A stretch of DNA of 64,000 bases from Vibrio sp. NTOU-M3 (GTDB taxonomy: Bacteria; Pseudomonadota; Gammaproteobacteria; Enterobacterales; Vibrionaceae). The position numbers were made by a program, and so were the translations under genes. Shown piece after piece: positions 17,128-25,788 of the stretch (within the stretch, counting starts at the first letter, position 1; every line of letters begins with the position of its first letter). The notes below the pieces were generated by a model. It made no database searches, was not told the origin of the DNA, and saw nothing but the letters and a program-made list of their open reading frames with translations. Where the stretch lies: assembly GCF_040869035.1 (NCBI RefSeq), contig NZ_CP162101.1, forward strand, positions 620,001 to 684,000, read 5' to 3'.

Positions 17128-17988
17128 ATGTTAACCTCTATGACCCCTGTAATTTTGAAAGCGTATAAAGAAAAGTATGCAATCGGCCAATTTAATATTC
17201 ATAATATAGAGTGGATTACAGCTGTGCTAACAGCTGCAAAAAATCAAAATTCTCCTGCAATATTAGGAGTTTCTTCAGGAAGTATTCCTCAAATGGGAGG
17301 ATTAAAAACAATTGTATCAATAGTCAAGAATATGATTGAATATTTGGATGTTACTATACCAATAGTTTTGCATCTCGATCATGGTAAAACACCTGAAATC
17401 TGTTTTGAAGCAATTGATGCTGGTTTTACATCAGTAATGTATGATGGTTCTCATTTGCCTTTTGATGAAAATTATAGATTATCAGAGCAAGTTATTAAAT
17501 ATGCTTATGAAAGAGACGTATCCGTTGAATTAGAACTTGGAACAATTGCTGGTTCAGAAGACGGGATCGTTAACTCCGAAGTAATATATGCAGATTTAAA
17601 TGAATGTAAAATTATCGCAGAGTTAAAACCTACAGCATTTGCACCAGCTCTCGGTTCGACACACGGGTTATATAAAGGAAAAGCAAAGTTAGGCTTTAAT
17701 GAAATGAAAGAAATATCAGAGCTTACCAAAATCCCCTTAGTTCTTCATGGAGGTACTGGTATTAGTGATGAAGATATAAAAAGGGCTATTGATTTAGGTA
17801 CTGCAAAAATCAATGTAAATACTGAGTTTATGTATAAGTGGTGTATGAATGTAAAAAAACAATTTTTGAATAATGACACAGATATAAATGATCCCAGAAA
17901 AGTGATTAATATAGGCTGTGCAGAAGTGATGAAAGAAATCGAAAAAAAGATGGTTCTTTTTAGTTCTTCTGGTTCTTATATTCAATGA
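17128..17988 (+). CDS. Class II ketose-bisphosphate aldolase (Fba/GatY/KbaY family)
   Basis: A zinc-dependent aldolase of 286 residues. LHLDHGKT (Asp84 catalytic, His85 zinc ligand), LELGTIAGSED, the loop ALGSTHGLYKGKAKLGF with a zinc His, LHGGTGISDEDIKRA with the third zinc His, and the phosphate-binding end KINVNTE are all present. It cleaves fructose- or tagatose-type bisphosphates to dihydroxyacetone phosphate and an aldehyde. Being last in the island operon after the PfkB kinase, it completes a PTS-kinase-aldolase route into glycolysis. AAGGAT precedes the ATG. Confidence 0.87.
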   Translation: MLTSMTPVILKAYKEKYAIGQFNIHNIEWITAVLTAAKNQNSPAILGVSSGSIPQMGGLKTIVSIVKNMIEYLDVTIPIVLHLDHGKTPEICFEAIDAGFTSVMYDGSHLPFDENYRLSEQVIKYAYERDVSVELELGTIAGSEDGIVNSEVIYADLNECKIIAELKPTAFAPALGSTHGLYKGKAKLGFNEMKEISELTKIPLVLHGGTGISDEDIKRAIDLGTAKINVNTEFMYKWCMNVKKQFLNNDTDINDPRKVINIGCAEVMKEIEKKMVLFSSSGSYIQ

Positions 17989-18020
17989 CAATTGTGAATT
18001 TTTCATAATTTAACCCAACA

Positions 18021-18064
18021 ATACTTCAGTTATAACAAAACTAGTTTTATTATAACTGAAGTAT
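18021..18064. terminator. 44-bp near-perfect palindrome after the island operon
   Basis: Two 15-base arms (ATACTTCAGTTATAA and its exact complement) enclose an inner 12-base palindrome AAAACTAGTTTT; only one base pair in the whole 44 bases is mismatched. It stands 32 bases after the aldolase stop, between convergent genes. It may act as a bidirectional terminator, or as a cruciform or end of the AT-rich insertion. No T-tract follows directly. Confidence 0.6.
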
Positions 18065-18119
18065 ATTTCCGTAATGTCAAACTTTATTTATTTGACGCAT
18101 AAAACCATGAACTAAAAAG

Positions 18120-20318
18120 TTACTTAAACATATTTACTCCATTGAATTTGTAAAATACCGTTGATAGTGGCGGAATACGAAGTTGTAACGACTGTGCTAA
18201 TCCTTCACTTTCGATAGGCTCACTTGATACTCGCTGTGACACATTGTACCCACTGCCGTGATAAGCCAAATCATCCGTATTGAGCAGCAATTGATACTCG
18301 CCTGCTAATGGCACACCAAGACGGAACTCATCATGCGGTACTGGCGTAAAATTGGTGATCACTAAAATCCGCTCACCGTTATCGCTTAATCGTTCATGGG
18401 CAAGAACGCTTGCATCCGCCGCATCTTGGAGCCGCCACTCAAAGCCACGTGGTTCACTGTCGAGTTCATACAATGCTTTCTCACTACGATAGAGCTTATT
18501 CAGATCACGGGTTAATTTCTGAATCCCCTGATGTCGCTCGAAGTCTAGCAAATACCACTGCAACTGATCATCGTGATCCCATTCACCCGTTTGACCAAAT
18601 TCTGCCCCCATAAAATTCAGCTTCTTACCCGGCTGACCATACATGTAACCATAGTAAGCACGTAAATTGGCTGTTTGCTGCCACTCATCACCCGGCATTT
18701 TGCAGTGTAACGCTCCTTTACCATAGACCACTTCATCATGTGATAACGACAACACATAATTCTCGCTATGTGCATAAACCATTGGGAATGTGATGGTATT
18801 GTGATGGTATTTGCGGTGAACTGGATCTTCTTTAATGTAAGAAAGGCTGTCGTGCATCCACCCCATGTTCCATTTAAAGCCAAAGCCAAGCCCACCCATA
18901 AATGTTGGGGCAGAAACACCGGGAAACGCCGTGGATTCTTCAGCAATCGTCATCGCATTGGGGAAGAACTTGTAAACCTCCTCATTCATCCACTTCAACG
19001 TAGCAATGGCATCATAGTTCTCATTCCCCCCGTCAACATTGGGAATCCACTGATCATGGCTGCGTGAATAATCGAGATATAACATCGATGCCACTGCATC
19101 GACCCGCAAACCATCAATATGGAATTGCTCCAACCAGTAGAGCGCATTCGACACCAAGAAACGACGTACGTGCTCCTGTCCGAGGTCGTAAATAAAGGAA
19201 TTCCAATCTTGATGCCAACCACGACGAGGATCTGGATCGTGGAACAGAGGAGTGCCATCAAAATTGGCCAAACCGTGATCATCAGATGGGAAGTGGGCAG
19301 GAACCCAGTCTAATACCACACCAATATTGGCTTGGTGACAGACATCGACAAAGTATTTGAAATCATCCGGAGAGCCAAAACGGCTGGCCGGGGCAAACAA
19401 ACCGACAGGCTGGTATCCCCACGAGCCATAGAACGGGTGCTCCGAAACTGGCATCAACTCTACATGGCTGTATCCCATATCCACCAAGTACGGCACCAGT
19501 TGATCCGCCAGCTCACGATAATTGAGGAAGTCGCCATTGCTGTCTCGGCGCCAAGAGCCAACGTGCAGTTCGTAAAAGGAGAGTGCGTCTTTACGCTTTT
19601 CAGTGATAGCACGCTGTTGCCAAGCGTCATCTTGCCATTGATAGCGCATGTGATCGTAAGTAACAGAAGAGAAAGAAGGGTGCTGCTCTGCATAAAAACC
19701 CCAAGGGTCCGCTTTGTGCGGTAGACCTTCACCATCTGGCCCTTTAAGCTCATATTTGTATTGAGCCCCCTCAGCCAAACCCGGAATAAAGAGTCCCCAA
19801 ATGCCGTAATCTAACCGCTGCATAGGGAGGCGTCGTCCATCCCAATGGTTAAAATTACCCACTAAACTGCAAGCCGAAGCATGCGGCGCATAGACTAAAA
19901 AACGTGTACCACTGATTTTCTGGCCGTCTCGCTCTAAGGTGATGAACTGAGCCCCCATGTGGTGATACATGGTTTTTGGAGTATGCAAATCATCATATTC
20001 TGCATAAATGGTGTGATATTGATATGGGTCATCAAGAAGCTGCTCTACACCTTGCCAGTTCACGGCAAGCTGATAGTGAGTAAAGCGCAAATCGCGTGGC
20101 TGATTGAGAACAAACCCTGAAGCGTCTTCGCGCACTAGCTCGATACGCTCCTCTCCTTCAATCACCAATGAGACTTTATCCGCTCCGGGCATCCATACCC
20201 GTAAAGACACACCACTTTCGTCGATAAATGGGCCTAAAAATGCAAAAGGATCAGCAAACGAAGCGTGTGAAAGTTGGTTATAAGCCTTGGTTTTTTTATC
20301 AAGCATGGTGGTTTTCAA
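18120..20318 (-). CDS. glgB: 1,4-alpha-glucan branching enzyme GlgB
   Basis: A 732-residue branching enzyme that makes the alpha-1,6 branches of glycogen. There is an N-terminal CBM48-type region with DPFAFLGPF and a second one ([20 protein letters not shown]). The GH13 barrel follows: [21 protein letters not shown], the nucleophile Asp in [12 protein letters not shown], the acid Glu in AEESTAFPG and the transition-state stabiliser in SLSHDEV. Length is normal for GlgB (about 730). The TTG at 20318 is kept as start because GGGAG lies eight bases upstream; the ATG four codons later has no ribosome site. It is separated from malQ by a hairpin. Confidence 0.95.
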   Translation of the reverse strand: MKTTMLDKKTKAYNQLSHASFADPFAFLGPFIDESGVSLRVWMPGADKVSLVIEGEERIELVREDASGFVLNQPRDLRFTHYQLAVNWQGVEQLLDDPYQYHTIYAEYDDLHTPKTMYHHMGAQFITLERDGQKISGTRFLVYAPHASACSLVGNFNHWDGRRLPMQRLDYGIWGLFIPGLAEGAQYKYELKGPDGEGLPHKADPWGFYAEQHPSFSSVTYDHMRYQWQDDAWQQRAITEKRKDALSFYELHVGSWRRDSNGDFLNYRELADQLVPYLVDMGYSHVELMPVSEHPFYGSWGYQPVGLFAPASRFGSPDDFKYFVDVCHQANIGVVLDWVPAHFPSDDHGLANFDGTPLFHDPDPRRGWHQDWNSFIYDLGQEHVRRFLVSNALYWLEQFHIDGLRVDAVASMLYLDYSRSHDQWIPNVDGGNENYDAIATLKWMNEEVYKFFPNAMTIAEESTAFPGVSAPTFMGGLGFGFKWNMGWMHDSLSYIKEDPVHRKYHHNTITFPMVYAHSENYVLSLSHDEVVYGKGALHCKMPGDEWQQTANLRAYYGYMYGQPGKKLNFMGAEFGQTGEWDHDDQLQWYLLDFERHQGIQKLTRDLNKLYRSEKALYELDSEPRGFEWRLQDAADASVLAHERLSDNGERILVITNFTPVPHDEFRLGVPLAGEYQLLLNTDDLAYHGSGYNVSQRVSSEPIESEGLAQSLQLRIPPLSTVFYKFNGVNMFK

Positions 20319-20383
20319 GCGATTATCTCCCTAACCTAACTTTCTGACTGTCCCAGTTAATTGGAACCAATATTTATAGCGAA

Positions 20384-20404
20384 AAGCCCGCAAACAGCGG
20401 GCTT
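20384..20404 (-). terminator. Hairpin downstream of malQ
   Basis: An 8-bp stem (AAGCCCGC / GCGGGCTT) with a five-base loop, followed on the minus strand by TTC. It lies in the 168-base malQ-glgB gap, so glgB probably also has its own promoter. Confidence 0.6.
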
Positions 20405-20486
20405 CAAATCGCATGAGGTTACTTTACAGTATTCACGCTGCACGTAGAGTGACAGGCTCGATACTTCTCTATGTAACACTTTGTTA

Positions 20487-22673
20487 TTAACGTTGATTAC
20501 TAACTTTAGCCCGAGCTTTCGTTAACTTTTCTGCGATACGATTAACGCCCTGATGAGCAAAGATTTCATCCAAGTTCATCGACAGTTTGCGACGCCAGTT
20601 TGGGTATTCACTAACGGTTCCCGGAATGTTGACTGGTTTATCCATCTCTAACCAATCTTCCAGTTGCACACTCAGCAACGTAGAAGCACCACCAGCCACA
20701 TGTTCTTGCAAAGCCTCAGCCAAATGTGAGTCCATCGGAACATATTGGGCATCTCGGCCGACACCGTCAGGCAAGTATCCGTGCCACGCCACCGAATTGA
20801 GAATACCTTGTTTACTCTCCAAACGATCGCTAAAGAGTTTTTCTAGTTGCGCTTCATCAGGGTACAAACCTAGCTCACGACCCGTTTTCAGATCGTCACA
20901 ATGCCAAAAACCACGAAGAGTTGGCATGTCATGAGTGCATAGTGCCGACATCGATTGCTCTGGATAATGCTTTGGCGAGATGTAGCCACCATCCTCTTTT
21001 GATGTTTCAAAGAAAAACACCTTGTAAGAGTGCACACCCGCATCACGAAGAATCTCGACAATCTCATCCGGTACCGTGCCCAAATCTTCTCCGATCACAC
21101 TGCACTGATGGCGATGGGATTCCAGTGCCAAAATCGCCAGCATGTCTTCAACCGGGTAGTAAATGTAAGCGCCTTTTGTGGCGTTCTCCCCTTTCGGTAT
21201 CCACCACAAACGTAATAAACCTAGAACATGGTCAATACGCAATGCACCGCAATGTTTCATATTGGCTTGCAGGAGTTTGATATACGCATCATAACCTGTC
21301 GCTTTTAGCACTTGAGGGTTCAGTGGCGGTAACCCCCAATTTTGACCAAGCGGCCCAAGCACATCGGGCGGAGCACCAATGCTGGCATCCAGAATTAAGT
21401 TGCCTTCATCAGCCCAAGTTTCACTGCCCGAGTCTGCGACCCCAACAGCTAAATCTCGGTACAAGCCAACTTTCATGCCTTTTTCTTCTGCTAGCACTTG
21501 CGCTTCCTTGATCTGAACATCAGCCACCCATTGTAAATACATGTATAGATGAACCAGATCTTGGTTATTTTGAATGAATTTTTGTACTGCATTGCTACTG
21601 AAATGGCGATATTGCTCTGGGAAAACAGGCCAGCCCCACACTGACGAATCTTCTGCGTGCAGCGTCGCATGTAAGGCGTCAAAAGCCGCTTGATGCATTA
21701 AACTATCACCACCGACTTCCACAAAATCGAGGAACGCTTTAGCGCGATCAGTATTTTTATCCAAATGGCGCGCTTTAAACTCAGCAAACAGCAACGGCAA
21801 TACGGCCATTTTTAATGCAGCAACTTCGGTATAGTTGACCCAATGAGCATCACGCGCTTGTTGCAGACGCTGCTGAAACTCTGCGCTGCCAACGGTTTGC
21901 TGCGCTTCGGCGCTCAGCGCAAACTCGGGCACAGAGCTTACATCGATGTACAAGATGTTGAGCCAGCGACGCGAGGATGGGCTGTATGGGCTGGCCCCTT
22001 CTGGGTTTGCAGGAAAGAGCGAATGAATTGGGTTTAGCCCCACAAAATCACCACCACGAGAGGCAATATCCGCCACCAACTGCTTTAGATCGCCAAAATC
22101 GCCAATCCCCCAGTTATGCTGCGTACGTAGGGTATAAAGCTGAATACTCGGCCCCCACATTTTTTTACCTTGTTCCATCGCCGGTTGTTTAAAACATGCG
22201 TTCGGTGTGACAATAAGCGTCATCTGATAAGGCGACTTACGGCGTTTTCGTACCAGCGTTAAAGTGTGATAACCCCAAGGTAGATCACTTGGCAGAGCAA
22301 ACACTAAAGGGCCACCCTCACTACGCTCATCAGACACAATTTGCGATTGAAGATAGCCTTCCAGTACCTCTCCCTGCTCCGTCTCCAGACGCCAGCTAAA
22401 ATCACTCTCTCGGGCACTGCTTCCTAAATATAAAGGGACATGAACAGGCTTGCTATCACGCACCACTAATACTGGGTCAATAACATCTTTTTTATGTTTT
22501 TTCTCTGCAGATTTAAGCAAAGTTTCATCATTTTTCGTGTCGTAACCTAAAGACGTCAGTAAGTGAAGGAGCGTGGACTCTTCCACTTTCGCTTCATCTC
22601 CCCACGCGCTAACGTAGCTGTCGGCAATTTTTGCCATTTCAGCGACTTGTTTTAATGCATTATCGTGTTTCAT
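20487..22673 (-). CDS. malQ: 4-alpha-glucanotransferase (amylomaltase) MalQ
   Basis: A 728-residue GH77 enzyme that moves maltosyl units between maltodextrins and releases glucose. Features: WGPSIQLYTLRTQHNWGIGDF near 172-192 (as WGPSIQLYTLR then TQHNWGIGDF), RIDHVLGLLRLWW with the nucleophile Asp, GEDLGTVP with the acid/base Glu, and a late CTHDMPTLRGFW with the third carboxylate. The N-terminal extension of about 140 residues is usual for gammaproteobacterial MalQ. It is downstream of malP in the MalT-controlled malPQ operon. Confidence 0.95.
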   Translation of the reverse strand: MKHDNALKQVAEMAKIADSYVSAWGDEAKVEESTLLHLLTSLGYDTKNDETLLKSAEKKHKKDVIDPVLVVRDSKPVHVPLYLGSSARESDFSWRLETEQGEVLEGYLQSQIVSDERSEGGPLVFALPSDLPWGYHTLTLVRKRRKSPYQMTLIVTPNACFKQPAMEQGKKMWGPSIQLYTLRTQHNWGIGDFGDLKQLVADIASRGGDFVGLNPIHSLFPANPEGASPYSPSSRRWLNILYIDVSSVPEFALSAEAQQTVGSAEFQQRLQQARDAHWVNYTEVAALKMAVLPLLFAEFKARHLDKNTDRAKAFLDFVEVGGDSLMHQAAFDALHATLHAEDSSVWGWPVFPEQYRHFSSNAVQKFIQNNQDLVHLYMYLQWVADVQIKEAQVLAEEKGMKVGLYRDLAVGVADSGSETWADEGNLILDASIGAPPDVLGPLGQNWGLPPLNPQVLKATGYDAYIKLLQANMKHCGALRIDHVLGLLRLWWIPKGENATKGAYIYYPVEDMLAILALESHRHQCSVIGEDLGTVPDEIVEILRDAGVHSYKVFFFETSKEDGGYISPKHYPEQSMSALCTHDMPTLRGFWHCDDLKTGRELGLYPDEAQLEKLFSDRLESKQGILNSVAWHGYLPDGVGRDAQYVPMDSHLAEALQEHVAGGASTLLSVQLEDWLEMDKPVNIPGTVSEYPNWRRKLSMNLDEIFAHQGVNRIAEKLTKARAKVSNQR

Positions 22674-22736
22674 CGCTCTCTCCGAAGGACGGCTTACACC
22701 TTCAAAAATGTAGGGTTTAATTCATTAATAACAGGC

Positions 22737-22760
22737 AGCCAAGGCACAATGGCCTTGGCT
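22737..22760. repeat. Hairpin in malP-malQ intergenic gap
   Basis: A perfect 9-bp stem (AGCCAAGGC and its complement) with a six-base loop in the 101-base gap between malP and malQ. There is no T-tract on the minus strand, so mRNA stabilisation or processing is as likely as termination. Confidence 0.5.
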
Positions 22761-22774
22761 TAATAGGATTGTGA

Positions 22775-25228
22775 TTAACGATGAACAGCTTCCAATTTCC
22801 AGATGTTATTCACGTAATCACGGATACTGCGGTCTGAACTGAATTTACCGACCAATGCGGTATTGAGTATCGCTTTCTTGGCCCAACCTGATTGATCACG
22901 GTATTGCTTATCCATATCTTCATGCGCTTGAATGTAGGATGCAAAATCGGCCAACACCAAGTACGGGTCACCGCCATCCAACAAGCTTTCGTACGTAGCA
23001 CGCAGTTTACCGACTTCACCCGGCGTAAACTCATCCGTCAGTAGCAAATCCAGAGACGCTTTCAACAATGGATCCGCATTGTAATAGTCATACGGGTTGT
23101 ACCCACTGGCTTTCAGCGCTTCCACTTCATCCACTTCCAAACCGAAGATATAGATGTTGTCGTCACCCACCTCTTCACGGATCTCAACGTTGGCACCATC
23201 CATCGTACCGATCGTCAATGCACCATTCAGCGCCATCTTCATATTACCGGTACCGGAAGCTTCTTTACCCGCAGTCGAAATTTGCTCAGAAACATCCGCC
23301 GCTGGAATGATGATTTCAGCCATGCTGACGCGGTAGTCTGGGATAAACACCACTTTAAGCTTATTGCCGATACGCGGGTCGTTATTCACTTTTTCAGCAA
23401 TCATGTTGATGGCATAAATGATCTCTTTGGCTAAGTGATAACCCGGTGCTGCTTTAGCCGCAAAGAACACCACACGCGGAGCCATATCAAACTCAGGGTC
23501 ATTCACCAAACGATGGTACAGCGACAAAATGTGCAGCATGTTCAGGTGCTGACGTTTGTATTCATGCAAGCGCTTAATTTGCACATCAAAGATCGCATTG
23601 GTATCCAGCTCGAGCCCCATATTTTCTTGTACCCAATCGGCTAAACGCTGTTTATTCTCTTTTTTCACAGCCATGAATGACTTCTGGAATGCGGCATCCT
23701 CTGCGTATTGAGCAATGGATTCTAATTGGTCTAGATCCGCAGGCCATTCATCACCAATTTTCTCGGAAATCAACGCCGATAAACCCGGGTTACAGAACTT
23801 CAGCCAACGGCGTGGCGTAATACCATTGGTCACATTGTGTAGACGCGTTGGGTAGAGTTCATGGAATTCAGGGAAGAGATCGCGTTTCACCAGCTCTGAG
23901 TGCAATGCGGCAACGCCGTTTACTGCATAAGATCCAACCACACAAAGGTTAGCCATACGCACCATGCGGTGGAAACCATCTTGGATGATAGACAGCTTTT
24001 GCTGCTTAGCGACATCCCCCGGCCATTTAGCACGAACCTCTTCCAAGAAGCGGTGGTTGATCTCGTAGATGATTTCCATATGACGAGGCAGTAGGCGCTG
24101 GATCAGAGATTCATCCCATGTTTCAAGCGCTTCAGGTAGTAAGGTGTGGTTGGTGTAGGCGAATGTCTGTGAACAGATATGCCATGCATCATCCCAACAC
24201 AGCGCTTTTTCATCCATCAGAATACGCATTAACTCTGGGATTGCGATGGTTGGATGGGTGTCATTGAGCTGAATTGTTTCGTATTTTGGTAATGAGGCTA
24301 GCGTATGACCCGTTTCTTCGTGGCGACGAAGAATATCTCGAACCGAGGCTGCACTGTGGAAATACTGTTGCATCAGGCGCAGTGTTTTGCCTTTTTCATG
24401 GTTATCATTTGGATACAGCACTTTGGTAATGTTACCAGCATCAATCAATGCATGCTGCGCTTCAAAATAGTCGCCGTTATTAAAACTGGCGAGAGAGAAA
24501 GGTGCGATGGCCTGACATTCCCATAAACGGAGCGGATAAACCGTCTCACTTTGGTAACCAACAATTGGCAGATCCCACGGCATTGCTTTTACAGCCATAC
24601 CCGGAACCCAGCGGCGACGCTCTTTGCCGTTGTCTTGATAAACCTCGACATGACCATAGAAACCAATTTCCTGAGCGAGTTCAGGACGTGCTACTTCCCA
24701 TGGATAACCTTCAACACCACACCATGCATCTGGCGCTTCTTGTTGCTGCCCTTTAGCAAAAGACTGCTTAAATAGGCCGTATTCATAATGCAGACCATAG
24801 CCAACCGTTGGAAACTCTTGCGCAGCGAGTGAATCCATAAAGCAAGCCGCCAGTCGGCCTAAACCACCGTTTCCTAACGAAGGATCGCGCTCTTCTTCAA
24901 GCAAATCTGTTAGATTTTGGCCTAACTCGCTCATAGCCTCGGTGATTTGTTCGTATAACCCCATACTAATCAGGTTATTACCGGTTAGACGGCCAATCAA
25001 AAACTCAAGCGAAAGGTAGTTCACACTCTTCGCGCTACGGATAGCGTCGTCTTGTTCTGTTTGCAGCATATCAAAGGTGGTCAGCTCAGCCAGAGCGCGT
25101 CCCATCGCTAAATACCATACGCGGCTAGAGGCTCGCTCTACCGTAGTAGCATAGGTTGCTGAGAGGTATTTTTTCACGCTTTCTTGGAAAGCAGCTTTAT
25201 CAAAAGCAGTTTGTTGTGCAGGTTTCAT
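22775..25228 (-). CDS. malP: Maltodextrin phosphorylase MalP
   Basis: An 817-residue GT35 phosphorylase that releases glucose-1-phosphate from maltodextrins. The pyridoxal-phosphate lysine lies in EASGTGNMKMALNGALTIGT near residue 660 (quoted exactly 20 residues). Other landmarks are NGGLGRLAACFMDSLA, YGLHYEYG, HNVTNGITPRRWL and RLHEYKRQHLN. Length fits MalP (about 797-817). It is the first gene of the malPQ operon and is divergent from malT across a 560-base gap with MalT and CRP sites. Confidence 0.96.
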   Translation of the reverse strand: MKPAQQTAFDKAAFQESVKKYLSATYATTVERASSRVWYLAMGRALAELTTFDMLQTEQDDAIRSAKSVNYLSLEFLIGRLTGNNLISMGLYEQITEAMSELGQNLTDLLEEERDPSLGNGGLGRLAACFMDSLAAQEFPTVGYGLHYEYGLFKQSFAKGQQQEAPDAWCGVEGYPWEVARPELAQEIGFYGHVEVYQDNGKERRRWVPGMAVKAMPWDLPIVGYQSETVYPLRLWECQAIAPFSLASFNNGDYFEAQHALIDAGNITKVLYPNDNHEKGKTLRLMQQYFHSAASVRDILRRHEETGHTLASLPKYETIQLNDTHPTIAIPELMRILMDEKALCWDDAWHICSQTFAYTNHTLLPEALETWDESLIQRLLPRHMEIIYEINHRFLEEVRAKWPGDVAKQQKLSIIQDGFHRMVRMANLCVVGSYAVNGVAALHSELVKRDLFPEFHELYPTRLHNVTNGITPRRWLKFCNPGLSALISEKIGDEWPADLDQLESIAQYAEDAAFQKSFMAVKKENKQRLADWVQENMGLELDTNAIFDVQIKRLHEYKRQHLNMLHILSLYHRLVNDPEFDMAPRVVFFAAKAAPGYHLAKEIIYAINMIAEKVNNDPRIGNKLKVVFIPDYRVSMAEIIIPAADVSEQISTAGKEASGTGNMKMALNGALTIGTMDGANVEIREEVGDDNIYIFGLEVDEVEALKASGYNPYDYYNADPLLKASLDLLLTDEFTPGEVGKLRATYESLLDGGDPYLVLADFASYIQAHEDMDKQYRDQSGWAKKAILNTALVGKFSSDRSIRDYVNNIWKLEAVHR

Positions 25229-25300
25229 TCCGAAATCTCACTTACATTTTTTTAGTTTTAATCCATCTGTGCCATATCGTGCATGGCGACAGACATCAAA

Positions 25301-25339
25301 ACATCCTCCTACCCCAGAGGAGTATTAGGAGGAGATGTC
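25301..25339. promoter_or_regulatory. Inverted pair of MalT-box-like sites upstream of malP
   Basis: Two copies of the MalT core GGAGGA (consensus GGA(T/G)GA) face each other: minus strand GTAGGAGGAT at 25303-25312 and plus strand TTAGGAGGAGAT at 25326-25337. The flanks extend the inverted repeat with a two-base slip. They sit about 75-110 bases upstream of the malP start, where MalT would activate the malPQ promoter. Confidence 0.65.
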
Positions 25340-25411
25340 AGGGCGTAGACGGCGTACAAACAACGGCCAGGTGATCCAACTCTCATTAACCACGACACGC
25401 AGCCAAATCCA

Positions 25412-25429
25412 TAGTGATTAAGATCACAA
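25412..25429. promoter_or_regulatory. CRP-like site between malP and malT
   Basis: GTGA-N6-TCACA (TAGTGATTAAGATCACAA) matches the CRP consensus. It lies about 360 bases upstream of malT and 185 upstream of malP. In E. coli malT is CRP-dependent; here the same is likely for one or both divergent promoters. The rest of the 25229-25788 gap shows nothing else I can name. Confidence 0.6.
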
Positions 25430-25788
25430 CGCCAACTCAAATAAAACTAGTCGTTAATGAAGACCGAGCATGGAGAGTCTCTGAGTGAATTGATAAGAAT
25501 GTACGTGAGATCACACTCTGCTTTTTCGCATTCACAGAATTGCACTAATAACGGTGCAATTTTGTGCGAACAGCCTGCTTTCACACCCATCTTTAAGTAA
25601 TTCAGTTCACAAATATAAGGCGTAGAAAACTACGCTTCGCGAAATAAGTAAAAAACGGGCCTCTGATCAATAACCGTAGTGATCGAGTTCCGTTACCATC
25701 CGCCCAATCCTCCGGGAATAGATTGATAACCCAAGATATAACGTGCTCATCCGAAGCACTGAAGATATTAAAGACAGGATGTAAGAAG

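Noticed and set aside
25501..25520. GTGAGATCACA, a possible second CRP site near malT
   Set aside because: The half-sites are only two bases apart instead of six.
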